From: Sphingomonadaceae bacterium 3R27C6
GTDB taxonomy: Bacteria; Pseudomonadota; Alphaproteobacteria; Sphingomonadales; Sphingomonadaceae
DNA length: 64,000 nt
Direction of reading: 5' to 3'
Assembly (NCBI GenBank): GCA_005503215.1
Contig: SCNS01000002.1
Span: 310,001 to 374,000, forward strand
Shown here: in pieces, positions 35,913 through 45,278 of the stretch
Layout of the letters: every line of letters starts with the position of its first letter
Numbering within the stretch: position 1 is the stretch's first letter
The notes under the pieces: generated by a model
Databases searched by the model: none
Told to the model about the DNA's origin: nothing
What the model saw: the letters and a program-made list of their open reading frames with translations, nothing else
Position numbers and translations under genes: made by a program

Positions 35913-36692
35913 TCAGGCCGCTTCGGCCAGCCCGTCGGTCTTGAGATAGCGGCGCTCGGTTCCTTCGAGGACAATCGCCGTCAGCACCCCCGATCGATAG
36001 GCGCCGGTGTCGATACCGATCCGGTTCGGCCATTCGTCCACATCGCTGCGGATGGTATGGCCATGCACGACCATCACGCCGTGATCGCGCACATCCTCGA
36101 GGAAGTCGTCGCGAATCCAGCGCAAATCCGACAGGGTTTGCTTCTGAAGCGGAACGCCGGGACGAATGCCCGCATGGACAAAGACATAGTCGCCAATTTC
36201 AATGACGTCTTCGCCCTTCCCCAGAAATTCAACATGTTCTTGGGGAACCATCTTGCCGAACCGGTCGGCGACATAGTCGAAGCTCGCATCGCTCAGTTCA
36301 ACCTCGTCGCGCCAATAGCTCTGCACCGTCGCCTCGCCGCCTATACGCATGAAATAGCGCAGACGCCGAACATCGCCGCCGAGCGCCGCGAGAAAACATT
36401 CCTCATGGTTGCCGATGAGCAGTCGGGTATCCGGGAAATCGCCGCGCAATCCGATCGCGCGTTCGACAACGGCGGCCGATTGCGGGCCACGATCGACCAG
36501 GTCGCCGAGCAGGACAATGGTGATTTGGGAAGGGGGCCGCGCGGCGACATCGGCGCGGATCTTGTCGATCAGTTCGGCAAAGAGGTCGTCACGCCCGTGG
36601 ATATCGCCAATGGCGTACACACGCCGGCCGCTCGGCACAGAAAAACCGCTGCGCACGGTGTCTGCCGGCTGGCTCTTACGCTTCCAGAACAT
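35913..36692 (-). CDS. Metallophosphoesterase / serine-threonine protein phosphatase-like
   Basis: 259 residues with the five calcineurin-type metal motifs in order: AIGDIHGRDDLF (about 27-38), LLGDLVDRGPQS (65-76), LIGNHEECF (93-101), FVHAGIRPG (about 168-176) and VVHGHT (about 214-219). This pattern belongs to PrpA/ApaH-type bacterial phosphoprotein phosphatases. It sits inside the polysaccharide locus, where a phosphatase could oppose the Wzc tyrosine kinase, but this family usually acts on Ser/Thr or dinucleotides, so that link is only a possibility. Confidence 0.88.
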   Translation of the reverse strand: MFWKRKSQPADTVRSGFSVPSGRRVYAIGDIHGRDDLFAELIDKIRADVAARPPSQITIVLLGDLVDRGPQSAAVVERAIGLRGDFPDTRLLIGNHEECFLAALGGDVRRLRYFMRIGGEATVQSYWRDEVELSDASFDYVADRFGKMVPQEHVEFLGKGEDVIEIGDYVFVHAGIRPGVPLQKQTLSDLRWIRDDFLEDVRDHGVMVVHGHTIRSDVDEWPNRIGIDTGAYRSGVLTAIVLEGTERRYLKTDGLAEAA

Positions 36693-36940
36693 TCGAAAAC
36701 CGATCCAACTTCCAACTATGGGATGGCGCCGTTCAGAAACGGCGAACCCGAAAATGATAGCAGCCCCTAGCGGCGCATTGCTTTGGTGACAACATACGCG
36801 CCGACCTTCGAAGCGTTGCAGCGCGGCTGCATATCCTGTTTTCTTCCCCTTCCATCGCGGTTTAAGGGTGTCGCAAGCTTTGACGCTTAATCGCCCTTCA
36901 GGCGGTGTTTGATGACGTCACGATGCGGGAGTCCTTGAAA

Positions 36941-38056
36941 ATGAAAGTAATGACGGTCTTCGGCACCCGTCCGGAAGCCATCAAGATGTTCCCGGTCGTC
37001 CATGCTTTACAGGCCCACAGCGGGATCGACGCCCGCGTTTGCGTCACCGCGCAGCATCGCGAAATGCTGGACCAGGTGCTGGATATCGCGCGCATCATAC
37101 CCGATATCGACCTTGACGTCATGCAGGCCAATCAAACGCTCGACGGACTCCTCGCCCGACTCGTCGTGGGCCTCGGTGAGACGTTCGACGCCGAAAAGCC
37201 CGATCGGATCCTTGTCCACGGCGACACATTGACGACGATGGCCGCGACGCTCGCCGCCTATTTTCGTAAGATTCCGGTCGGCCATGTCGAAGCGGGCCTG
37301 CGCAGCGGCAACATCTATCACCCCTGGCCCGAGGAGGTGAACCGCAAGGTCGCCGGCGCGGTTGCCGACCTGCATTTCGCCCCGACGCTGACCGCGGCAG
37401 CGGCACTCCGCAGCGAAAATGTACCGGCCGGGCGGATCCACATCACGGGCAACACCGTAATCGACGCGCTGCTCGCGACCAAGGTGCGGATCGACGAAGA
37501 ACCGTCGCTTGCCGCCGGTCTCGATCCCCTGATCGACCGCTTTGCCGGCAAAAGGATCATCACCGTCACGTCGCACCGCCGCGAGAATTTCGGCGACGGC
37601 ATGAAAGCCATCGCCGAGGCTGTTGCCGCAATCGCGGCGCGCGACGATGTTGCGGTCGTCTTTCCGGTCCATCCGAACCCGCATGTCCGCGGTGCGATGG
37701 AGCCGATCCTGGGCAGTCGTTCCAACGTGGCGTTGATCGATCCGCTCGACTATCCGCATTTCGTCCGCCTGCTCGCGACGTCGGAAATAGTGCTGACCGA
37801 TAGTGGCGGAGTGCAGGAAGAGGCGCCATCGCTCGGCAAGCCGGTGCTCGTCATGCGCGAGACGACCGAGCGGCCCGAAGGGATCGAAGCGGGCACGGCC
37901 CGCCTCGTCGGAACCGACAAAGCGCGCATTGTTTCCGAAATTTTCAAGCTTTTGGACGACAAGGACGCCTATACAGCCATGGCGCGTGCCCATAATCCGT
38001 TCGGTGACGGCACAGCGGCAAAACAGATTGCGGAGATTGTTGCGCGTGCCGATTGA
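36941..38056 (+). CDS. wecB: UDP-N-acetylglucosamine 2-epimerase (non-hydrolysing)
   Basis: 371 residues from the ATG opening MKVMTVFGTRPEAIK, which matches the family N-terminus; earlier in-frame ATGs add only 12 residues. Family blocks are HGDTLTTMAATLAAYF, GHVEAGLRSG, TSHRRENFGDG and LTDSGGVQEEAPSLGKPVL, then RETTERPEG. It makes UDP-ManNAc from UDP-GlcNAc. The next gene, wecC, overlaps its end by 11 bases. About 248 bases without a gene lie upstream; I see no clear promoter there. Confidence 0.94.
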   Translation: MKVMTVFGTRPEAIKMFPVVHALQAHSGIDARVCVTAQHREMLDQVLDIARIIPDIDLDVMQANQTLDGLLARLVVGLGETFDAEKPDRILVHGDTLTTMAATLAAYFRKIPVGHVEAGLRSGNIYHPWPEEVNRKVAGAVADLHFAPTLTAAAALRSENVPAGRIHITGNTVIDALLATKVRIDEEPSLAAGLDPLIDRFAGKRIITVTSHRRENFGDGMKAIAEAVAAIAARDDVAVVFPVHPNPHVRGAMEPILGSRSNVALIDPLDYPHFVRLLATSEIVLTDSGGVQEEAPSLGKPVLVMRETTERPEGIEAGTARLVGTDKARIVSEIFKLLDDKDAYTAMARAHNPFGDGTAAKQIAEIVARAD

Positions 38057-39341
38057 TACGGAACAGAAGGTCACGGTCCTCGGGCTCGGCTATATCGGCC
38101 TGCCCACAGCGGCGCTGATCGCGCGCTCGGGTTGCAAGGTCACCGGCGTCGATGTCAGCCAGACGGTCGTCGACACGATCAACAGCGGCCGGGTCCATAT
38201 CGAGGAAGTCGATCTCGACGGCCTCGTCCAGGGCGTCGTGTCGCGCGGTGCGCTGGTTGCTTCGATCGAGGTCGCCCCGGCCGACACGTTCGTCATCGCC
38301 GTACCGACGCCGCATGACGACGAGCACCGCCCGGACATCAGCCACGTGCTGTCAGCGGCACGCGCGATCGCGCCGAAGCTTGAGGCGGGCAACCTCGTCA
38401 TCCTCGAATCGACGTCGCCCGTCGGCACGACCGAAAAGGTCGCCGAACTGATCGCCGAACTGCGACCCGACCTGAAGGTTCCGGGCGCGTGCAACGGCGC
38501 GGCCGACATCTTTGTCGCCTATTGCCCCGAGCGCGTGCTTCCGGGCCGTATCCTCGTCGAGCTGGTCGACAACGACCGCTGCATCGGCGGCATCACGCCG
38601 CGCTGCGCCCGCCGCGCGATGACCTTCTACCGCCAGTTCGTTCGCGGCGCCTGCGTCACCACCTCGGCGCGCGCCGCTGAAATGGTGAAGCTGGTCGAAA
38701 ACAGTTATCGCGACGTCAACATCGCCTTTGCCAACGAACTGTCGATGATCGCCGAGCAGATGGGTGTCGATGTGTGGGAGGTGATCCGCCTCGCCAACCG
38801 CCATCCGCGCGTCAACATCCTCCAGCCCGGTCCCGGCGTCGGCGGACATTGCATCGCGGTCGACCCCTGGTTCCTCGTCCACGGCGCCCCCGACCACAGC
38901 CGGCTGATCCGCACCGCGCGCGAAGTGAATCTCGCCAAGACCGCGCATGTCATCGGCGCCGCCGAAATGCTGGTATCGCAGCACCCGCAGGCGCGCGTCG
39001 CCTGCCTCGGCCTCGCCTTCAAGCCGAATATCGACGATTTCCGCGAAAGCCCCGCAGTCGAGGTCGCCGCCGCGCTGGCGCGCCGCTTTGGTAAGCAGGT
39101 CGAGATCGTCGAGCCCTATGCCCGCAGCCTGCCAATGGAGTTTGCCGGAACCGGCGCGTCATTGACCGACCTCGATACCGCTCTTGCCGCGTGCGACCTG
39201 CTCATCGTTCTGGTGGATCACGACCTGTTCAAATCGATCCCGCTTGAAGAGCGCGGGGACAAAATCGTCTATGACACGCGCGGCCTGTGGCTCGACCAGC
39301 CAAAGGCCGGAGAAGGCGGCCATTTTAATCGGGCGGCCTGA
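38046..39341 (+). CDS. wecC: UDP-N-acetyl-D-mannosamine dehydrogenase
   Basis: 431 residues from a GTG that lies 11 bases inside wecB; no ATG is available before the cofactor motif GLGYIG (13-18). VPTPHDDEHRPDISHV and ILESTSPVGTTEKV are typical of the WecC group. The catalytic cysteine lies in GPGVGGHCIAVDPWF (Cys269). It oxidises UDP-ManNAc to UDP-ManNAcA, an acidic sugar for the polysaccharide. Coupling to wecB through overlap fits a joint pathway. Confidence 0.93.
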   Translation: MPIDTEQKVTVLGLGYIGLPTAALIARSGCKVTGVDVSQTVVDTINSGRVHIEEVDLDGLVQGVVSRGALVASIEVAPADTFVIAVPTPHDDEHRPDISHVLSAARAIAPKLEAGNLVILESTSPVGTTEKVAELIAELRPDLKVPGACNGAADIFVAYCPERVLPGRILVELVDNDRCIGGITPRCARRAMTFYRQFVRGACVTTSARAAEMVKLVENSYRDVNIAFANELSMIAEQMGVDVWEVIRLANRHPRVNILQPGPGVGGHCIAVDPWFLVHGAPDHSRLIRTAREVNLAKTAHVIGAAEMLVSQHPQARVACLGLAFKPNIDDFRESPAVEVAAALARRFGKQVEIVEPYARSLPMEFAGTGASLTDLDTALAACDLLIVLVDHDLFKSIPLEERGDKIVYDTRGLWLDQPKAGEGGHFNRAA

Positions 39342-39386
39342 CTCCACCGACTTGACGATCGAACCGCGGGGCGACATGAACCGCGC

Positions 39387-40193
39387 ATGTTCACACGTCT
39401 TCAAACACTTGTCGTGGAAAAACCCTGGGGGCGCACAGATATTCCCAGCGATTTCGGTGACTTCGGTGATCGCCGTATCGGCGAAATATGGTTTGCGCAT
39501 CCCGATGGCGATGACGCGCAGATCATGGTCAAATTCCTCTTCACGTCCGAACGCCTGTCGATCCAGGTTCACCCCGACGACGATGCCGCGCAAGCGGCGG
39601 GCTATCCGCGCGGCAAGGAGGAGTGCTGGCTGGTGCTCGACGCGAAACCGGACGCCGAGCTCGGGGTCGGACTGATCGCGGAAACCACGCGCGAAGCCCT
39701 TCATGGCGCGGCGCTCGATGGCACGATCGTGGACATGATCGATTGGCGCCGCGCACGGGCCGACGATTTCGTTTATAACCAAGCGGGCACGATTCATGCG
39801 ATCGGCGCCGGGCTGACCGTCGTCGAAGTGCAACAGAATGTCGATTGCACCTATCGTCTCTATGATTATGGCCGCCCGCGCGAACTGCACCTCGAAGCGG
39901 GGCTCGCGGTATCGGAAACGGCGCCGCGCCCCGATCCGCGCGACGGGCGCGTCGCGGCGAACGACAACCGCCTGCTCGTCGACGGGCCGCATTTCCGCCT
40001 GCTCCACTTGTCGGGGCCCGACGCCGCGGGGCTGTTGCCGCAGCATGACGCCGACTTCACCTTCACCCCTCTGTCGCAGGGATGCAGCATATCGGGCGAA
40101 GAGGTGAAACTCGGCGAATGCGTCGCGACCGACCGCGCCGACCGCATTGCGCTTGCCCCGGGGGCACGCGCGCTGTTGTGCTGGCCTGCCTGA
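39387..40193 (+). CDS. manA: Class I mannose-6-phosphate isomerase
   Basis: 268 residues, the short class I form. It converts fructose-6-phosphate to mannose-6-phosphate with a zinc site: IQVHPDD (about 53-59), KEECWLVLDAKPDAEL and GTIHAIGAGLTVVEVQQNVD carry the metal and substrate residues, and YRLYDYGRPRELH follows. It begins a short distance after wecC and precedes manC. The phosphomannomutase needed between the two steps is not in the window. Confidence 0.9.
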   Translation: MFTRLQTLVVEKPWGRTDIPSDFGDFGDRRIGEIWFAHPDGDDAQIMVKFLFTSERLSIQVHPDDDAAQAAGYPRGKEECWLVLDAKPDAELGVGLIAETTREALHGAALDGTIVDMIDWRRARADDFVYNQAGTIHAIGAGLTVVEVQQNVDCTYRLYDYGRPRELHLEAGLAVSETAPRPDPRDGRVAANDNRLLVDGPHFRLLHLSGPDAAGLLPQHDADFTFTPLSQGCSISGEEVKLGECVATDRADRIALAPGARALLCWPA

Positions 40194-40218
40194 CACCCCC
40201 TGAAAATCGAGACAATAG

Positions 40219-41286
40219 ATGATCATCCCAGTCATATTATCGGGGGGTTCGGGCACGCGGCTCTGGCCCGTTTCGACCAATAGCGCGCCGAAACAGTTCC
40301 AGCCGCTGACGGGCAAGGGCAGCATGTTCCTGCAAACGCTCGACCGCGCGGTCGACCGGCACCGCTTCGCCGCGCCGATGATCGTCTGCGGCCCGGCGCA
40401 CGTCGCGCATGTCGAGGCAGATCTGCTGGCGGCGGGTGTCACCGACGCACGCATCGTCGTCGAGCCTGCCGCGCGCAACACCGCCCCGGCGATCGCGCTT
40501 GCCGCGTGCGCGGCGCTTGCCGAAGACCCCGACGCGACGATCCTCGTCATGCCCGCCGATCACGTCATGACCGACGTACCCGCGTTCCTGAACGCCATCG
40601 AGGCCGCGATGCCGGCGGTTGAGGCCGGCGCGCTCGCGACCTTCGGTATTGCGCCGTCGCATCCCGAAACCGGTTATGGCTACATCGCCGCAGGTGCCCC
40701 GCTCGCCGCGACACCGGGTATCTATGAGGTCCGGCGCTTTGTCGAAAAGCCCCCACGCGACAGGGCCGAGGCAATGCTTGCCGAGGGCGGCCACTATTGG
40801 AATGCTGGTATCTTTTTGATGCGTTCCGACCGCTTCCTCGCCGAACTCGAAAAGCAGCAGCCCATGATCGCGGCGTCCTGCTCGGCAGCGATGGCGAAGG
40901 CGCGGCAGGACGGCGCCCGCGTCCATCCCGCATCCGATGCCTTTCTTTCCAGCCCGTCGGATTCGATCGATTATGCGGTGATGGAGGGCGCCGAACAGGT
41001 GGTCGTCGCCCCGGTCGATCCGGGCTGGTCCGACGTCGGCGGCTGGGCGGCGCTGCACGAACTGGGCGAAAAGGATGAACGCGGCAATGTTCGCATCGGC
41101 GACGTCATCGCGATCGATGCCGCGGATAATTACCTTCGCGCGTGCAAAGGAAAGCGCGTGGCCGTCGTCGGCGTTTCCGACATCATTGTCGTCACGCACG
41201 GCGACGATATACTGATCATTCCGCGCGACCGCGCACAGGAGGTCAAGGCGATCGTCGAATATCTGGCGGCCAACCCCTCGCGTTAA
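40219..41286 (+). CDS. manC: Mannose-1-phosphate guanylyltransferase
   Basis: 355 residues, so only the nucleotidyltransferase domain without the C-terminal isomerase half found in bifunctional enzymes. The signature LSGGSGTRLWPVS is at 7-19, followed by PKQFQPLTG, ILVMPADHVM, ETGYGYIAAG and FVEKPPRD. It produces GDP-mannose, the substrate of Gmd. The start follows a stretch with weak ribosome-site similarity. Separate manA and manC genes replace the usual fusion. Confidence 0.94.
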   Translation: MIIPVILSGGSGTRLWPVSTNSAPKQFQPLTGKGSMFLQTLDRAVDRHRFAAPMIVCGPAHVAHVEADLLAAGVTDARIVVEPAARNTAPAIALAACAALAEDPDATILVMPADHVMTDVPAFLNAIEAAMPAVEAGALATFGIAPSHPETGYGYIAAGAPLAATPGIYEVRRFVEKPPRDRAEAMLAEGGHYWNAGIFLMRSDRFLAELEKQQPMIAASCSAAMAKARQDGARVHPASDAFLSSPSDSIDYAVMEGAEQVVVAPVDPGWSDVGGWAALHELGEKDERGNVRIGDVIAIDAADNYLRACKGKRVAVVGVSDIIVVTHGDDILIIPRDRAQEVKAIVEYLAANPSR

Positions 41287-41306
41287 TAGGGGCGGCCGCC
41301 CCTCCC

Positions 41307-41335
41307 CTTGCAGCGCGCGGGCCCATCGCCCATAT
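41307..41335 (+). promoter_or_regulatory. Candidate heat-shock (RpoH) promoter of hslVU
   Basis: CTTGCAG (41307-41313), a 15-base spacer and CCCATAT (41329-41335) closely resemble the RpoH consensus CTTGAAA-N(11-16)-CCCATNT. Only eight bases separate it from the hslV ATG, so transcription would begin at or next to the start codon. hslVU is a classic heat-shock operon. Confidence 0.5.
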
Positions 41336-41343
41336 CCCGCCGC

Positions 41344-41910
41344 ATGAGTAATCCCCATGCGCAAAGTGCCGCGCCCTGGCACGGAACCACCATCCTTTCC
41401 GCCCGCAGCGCCGACAAGGTCGTCATCATCGGCGACGGTCAGGTGTCGATGGGCCAGACGGTGATGAAGCCCAACGCCCGCAAGGTCCGCCGCCTCCACG
41501 ACGGCAGCGTGATCGGCGGGTTCGCGGGCGCGACCGCCGATGCCTTCACGCTGTTTGAGCGGCTCGAAGCCAAGCTCGAACGCCACAACGGCCAGCTGCT
41601 CCGCGCCGCGGTCGAACTCGCCAAAGACTGGCGCACCGACAAATATCTCCGCAACCTCGAGGCGATGATGATCGTCGCCGACAAGGAGGTCACGCTGGTC
41701 ATCACCGGCAACGGCGACGTGCTCGAACCCAAGGGCGGGGTCGCCGCGATCGGATCGGGCGGCAATTTCGCGCTCTCCGCGGCGCGCGCGCTCGTCGATT
41801 ATGAAAAGGACCCCGCGGTGCTGGTGCGCAAGGCGATGGAGGTCGCCGCCGACATCTGCGTCTACACCAACGACCAGTTCACCCAAGAAATCATCGAAAT
41901 CCAGGCATAA
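41344..41910 (+). CDS. hslV: ATP-dependent protease subunit HslV
   Basis: 188 residues from the ATG opening [18 protein letters not shown]. HslV is the proteolytic core of the HslUV complex; the pro-peptide is removed to expose Thr13 or Thr14 of GTTILSAR as the catalytic residue. The rest follows family order: [34 protein letters not shown], and [16 protein letters not shown]. No ribosome-binding site is visible before the ATG, and a heat-shock promoter lies immediately upstream. hslU follows after five bases. Confidence 0.95.
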   Translation: MSNPHAQSAAPWHGTTILSARSADKVVIIGDGQVSMGQTVMKPNARKVRRLHDGSVIGGFAGATADAFTLFERLEAKLERHNGQLLRAAVELAKDWRTDKYLRNLEAMMIVADKEVTLVITGNGDVLEPKGGVAAIGSGGNFALSAARALVDYEKDPAVLVRKAMEVAADICVYTNDQFTQEIIEIQA

Positions 41911-41915
41911 TCGAA

Positions 41916-43217
41916 ATGAACAAAGACCTGACTCCCAAGGCCATTGTGGCCGCGCTCGACACGCATATCATCGGCCAGGACGCCGCCAAGCGCGCGGTCG
42001 CGGTGGCGCTGCGCAACCGTTGGCGACGCCAGCAGCTTTCGGCCGACCTTCGCGACGAGGTAAGCCCCAAGAATATCCTGATGATCGGCCCCACGGGCTG
42101 CGGCAAGACCGAGATATCGCGCCGGCTGGCGAAGCTCGCCGACGCGCCGTTCATCAAGGTCGAGGCGACCAAATTCACCGAGGTCGGCTACGTCGGCCGC
42201 GACGTCGAACAGATCGCGCGCGACCTTGTCGAGGAAGCGGTGCGGCTCGAAAAGGATCGCCGCCGCGAGGCCGTGCGCGCCGCTGCCGAAGAGGCGGCAA
42301 TGGAGCGATTGCTCGACGCGCTGACCGGCAAGGGCGCCAGCGAGGCGACGCGCCAGAGTTTCCGCCAGCGCATCCGCGAAGGGCATCTCGACGAGAGCGA
42401 GGTCGAGATCGAGGTCGCCGATGCCCCCGGCATGCCGTTCGAACTGCCCGGCCAGCCGGGGCAGATGAGCATGATCAACCTGTCGGATATGCTCGGCAAG
42501 GCAATGGGCGGCCTGCCCAAGAAGCGCCGCAAACTGAAGGTGATCGAGGCCGCCACCCGCCTCATCGAAGAGGAACAGGACAAGCGCCTCGATCAGGACG
42601 ATGTCGCGCGGATCGCACTCGCCGATGCCGAGGCCAACGGCATCGTCTTCCTCGACGAAATCGACAAGATCGCCGTCAGCGACGTGCGCGGCGGGTCGGT
42701 GAGCCGCGAGGGCGTCCAGCGCGACCTGCTGCCGTTGATCGAGGGCACCACCGTCGCCACCAAATATGGTCCGATGAAGACCGACCATATCCTCTTCATC
42801 GCCTCGGGCGCCTTTCATGTCGCCAAGCCGAGCGACCTGCTCCCCGAATTGCAGGGGCGCCTGCCCATCCGCGTCGAACTCGGCGCGCTGACCGAGGAGG
42901 ATTTCGTACGCATTCTCAGCGAGACCAAGGCCGGCCTGCCCGAACAATATGTCGCGCTGCTCGGCACCGAAGGCGTGACGCTGAACTTCACGGACGATGC
43001 GATCGCGCGCGTTGCGAAGCTCGCGGCCGAGGTCAACGAGAAGGTCGAGAATATCGGCGCGCGCCGTCTGCAGACGATCATGGAGCGGCTGGTCGAGGAA
43101 ATCAGCTTCACCGCCGAGGACGTCGGCGGCACGACGCTCGAGATCGACGCCGCCTATGTCGAACGTCAGCTTGCGGAGATCGTCGGCGACACCGACCTCA
43201 GCAAATATGTGCTCTGA
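41916..43217 (+). CDS. hslU: ATP-dependent protease ATPase subunit HslU
   Basis: 433 residues, normal length. It is the AAA+ unfoldase of HslUV. N-terminal [11 protein letters not shown] is followed by Walker A GPTGCGKT (58-65), Walker [12 protein letters not shown] (about 244-254), the I-domain between about 110 and 220, and the sensor-2 region [12 protein letters not shown]. The C-terminus ends DLSKYVL, the tail that docks into HslV. It is five bases after hslV. Confidence 0.96.
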   Translation: MNKDLTPKAIVAALDTHIIGQDAAKRAVAVALRNRWRRQQLSADLRDEVSPKNILMIGPTGCGKTEISRRLAKLADAPFIKVEATKFTEVGYVGRDVEQIARDLVEEAVRLEKDRRREAVRAAAEEAAMERLLDALTGKGASEATRQSFRQRIREGHLDESEVEIEVADAPGMPFELPGQPGQMSMINLSDMLGKAMGGLPKKRRKLKVIEAATRLIEEEQDKRLDQDDVARIALADAEANGIVFLDEIDKIAVSDVRGGSVSREGVQRDLLPLIEGTTVATKYGPMKTDHILFIASGAFHVAKPSDLLPELQGRLPIRVELGALTEEDFVRILSETKAGLPEQYVALLGTEGVTLNFTDDAIARVAKLAAEVNEKVENIGARRLQTIMERLVEEISFTAEDVGGTTLEIDAAYVERQLAEIVGDTDLSKYVL

Positions 43218-43361
43218 CGTGCTGTTTTCCGGACAAAACTAGATCCGCCTTCTTTTCAGCCGGTCGATTGCCGAACTTCATTTGACTTTGCCGCGCGGTC
43301 AATGCGATGACTGCGCGGCACGATCGACATGGGTTGCGAACGGTCGGCACCGGAGACAGCA

Positions 43362-44216
43362 ATGGCAGAAGAAGAGGTCGCCACCCAAGGCGAACTGGCG
43401 ATTACGCGCACGGGCGATCGGCTGCGTCTTGCGCGCGAAGCGGCAGGGCTCTCGCTCGCCGATGTCGCAACGCGGACGCGTATTACCCAGCGTCACCTGG
43501 CGGCGATAGAAAAGTCGGATTTCTCGGAACTTCCGGGCCGTACTTATGTCACCGGCTTCGCACGCGCCTATGCCCGCGCGGTCGACCTTCCCGAGGCCGA
43601 GATCGGCGCCGCAATTCGCCACGAGCTCGAAGAAGACGCTTATGGCTCGCGCCCGCTGTACGAAGCCTATGAGCCGACCGATCCGGCACGCCTGCCCACC
43701 GCGCGGCTGACCTGGACCCTCGTCATCGTCACGCTGCTGCTCGCGTCGGCGTACGGCGTATGGCGTTTCCTGTCGGTCGAGCCCGACGAAGCACTGATCG
43801 CCGCGCAGAATCGTGCCGCCGATGCGTCGGAAGCACCGCAGAGCGATGCCGGGGCCACCCCGGCGACCAAGGCCGCGATCGGGCAGTCCGCCGTCGCGGC
43901 GAACGCACCGGTCGTGCTGACGGGCGTTTCGGAAGTCTGGATCGGTTTCGACGACGCAAAGGGCAAGACCGAGAATTGGCGCACGCTCGACGCGGGCGAA
44001 ACCTATCAGGTCCCGCCCGAATATATCGAACAGTTCACGCTGCGCACGAGCATCCCGCAGGCGCTCAAGGTCACCGTTGGTGGCCGCGACATCGGCCCGA
44101 TCGGCCCCGCCGATACGCTGGTCAAGAATGTCTCCCTGAAGCCCGCGGACCTGGTAGCGCGCGCCGAAGGCAATGGCGCCGCGGCTCCGGCGGCAGGACC
44201 ACGCCCGAAGGGCTGA
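43362..44216 (+). CDS. rodZ: RodZ-like helix-turn-helix membrane protein
   Basis: 284 residues from the ATG opening MAEEEVATQG, with GGAG ahead of it. An N-terminal HTH_25 domain (about 18-85: LRLAREAAGLSLADVATRTRI without breaks of pattern, then LPGRTYVTGFARAYA) is followed by a membrane helix (about 119-137, LTWTLVIVTLLLASAYGVW) and a C-terminal periplasmic DUF4115 domain (about 190-265). RodZ links MreB to the cell envelope and shapes the cell. It sits between hslU and cpoB. Confidence 0.88.
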   Translation: MAEEEVATQGELAITRTGDRLRLAREAAGLSLADVATRTRITQRHLAAIEKSDFSELPGRTYVTGFARAYARAVDLPEAEIGAAIRHELEEDAYGSRPLYEAYEPTDPARLPTARLTWTLVIVTLLLASAYGVWRFLSVEPDEALIAAQNRAADASEAPQSDAGATPATKAAIGQSAVAANAPVVLTGVSEVWIGFDDAKGKTENWRTLDAGETYQVPPEYIEQFTLRTSIPQALKVTVGGRDIGPIGPADTLVKNVSLKPADLVARAEGNGAAAPAAGPRPKG

Positions 44217-44330
44217 ACCGCCGATCATTCGGGCCGGCTCGAGCGGCAGTGCACCGAAATGGGTTTGCGCTGCCGTGCTTTGCCGCGTTATGAGCAACGG
44301 AATGGTTAATTAGTGGGGACCTAACGGCAG

Positions 44331-45278
44331 ATGATGATGCGTCAGATCACTTTCCTGGGAGCGGCAACGATCGCGCTCGTCGCGGCGATGCCTGTCGCGG
44401 CGCAGGACAATACGGTCGTCAAGCGGGTCGAACGGCTCGAAAAGGAAATGCGCGCCGTCCAGCGGTCGGTTTTTCCCGGCGGCAGCCCGACCTTCTTCGA
44501 GGGTGAGATTGCGCCCGACAACACACCCGGCGAGCGCGCCCGCACCAACGCCCCGGTGATCGACCTGACCGCGCGCGTCGATGCGCTCGAATCGCAGCTG
44601 CAGGCATTGACCGGCCAGACCGAACAAAATGCCTTCCAGCTCCGCGAACTCGAAAAGCAGTTCACCGCGTACAAGGCCGAAATGGACAAGCGTTTCGCCG
44701 ATCCGACAGCGGTCGCCGCACCGACCGCGACGCCCGCCGGCCTCGCCCCGACGGTGAAGCCGCCGGCAGCGACGACCACGGTCGCGGCAACCCCGGTGAA
44801 GAAACCGGCCGACAAGCCGGCCGCCAAGCCCGCGACCACCGACGCCGCGCGGCTCGCGCTCGTCAAGAAGGTCGAGGTTCCCGCGAGCGGCAACGAAACC
44901 AAGGACGCGTACGACTATGGCTATCGCCTGTGGGAAGCGAAGCTCTATCCCGAAGCGCAGGCGCAGCTGAAGACCGTCGTCACCAAATGGCCGAAGAGCA
45001 GCCAGGCGAGCTTTGCGCAGAATTTGCTCGGCCGCTCCTATCTCGACGAAGGCAAGCCGAGCCTCGCCGCGGTCGCCTTCTACAACAATTACAAGGATCG
45101 CCCGAGCGGCGCGCGCGCGCCGCACAGCCTGATGTATATGGGCGTCGCGCTCGACAAGCTCGGCCGCAAGGCCGACGCGTGCAAGGCGTTCCGCGAACTC
45201 GACGAAGTCTATGGCGACAAGGCGCCGCAGGATGTCCGGACCGATGCTGCCGCCGCAAAAACAAAAGCAGGTTGCTGA
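44331..45278 (+). CDS. cpoB: Tol-Pal system protein CpoB/YbgF
   Basis: 315 residues. A signal peptide (FLGAATIALVAAMPVAAQ) precedes an N-terminal coiled-coil (about 25-120: VKRVERLEKEMRAV; LEKQFTAYKAEMDKRF), an Ala/Pro/Lys linker, and TPR repeats from about 190 (AYDYGYRLWEAKLYPEAQAQL; AQNLLGRSYLDEGKPSLAAVAF). CpoB is a periplasmic protein that coordinates peptidoglycan synthesis with outer-membrane constriction. The tolQRAB-pal genes are not adjacent upstream. Its last 35 bases overlap the start of tilS. Confidence 0.92.
   Translation: MMMRQITFLGAATIALVAAMPVAAQDNTVVKRVERLEKEMRAVQRSVFPGGSPTFFEGEIAPDNTPGERARTNAPVIDLTARVDALESQLQALTGQTEQNAFQLRELEKQFTAYKAEMDKRFADPTAVAAPTATPAGLAPTVKPPAATTTVAATPVKKPADKPAAKPATTDAARLALVKKVEVPASGNETKDAYDYGYRLWEAKLYPEAQAQLKTVVTKWPKSSQASFAQNLLGRSYLDEGKPSLAAVAFYNNYKDRPSGARAPHSLMYMGVALDKLGRKADACKAFRELDEVYGDKAPQDVRTDAAAAKTKAGC

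Noticed and set aside
41288..41303. AGGGGCGG/CCGCCCCT palindrome after manC as a terminator
   Set aside because: It has no proper loop and no T run on the coding strand.
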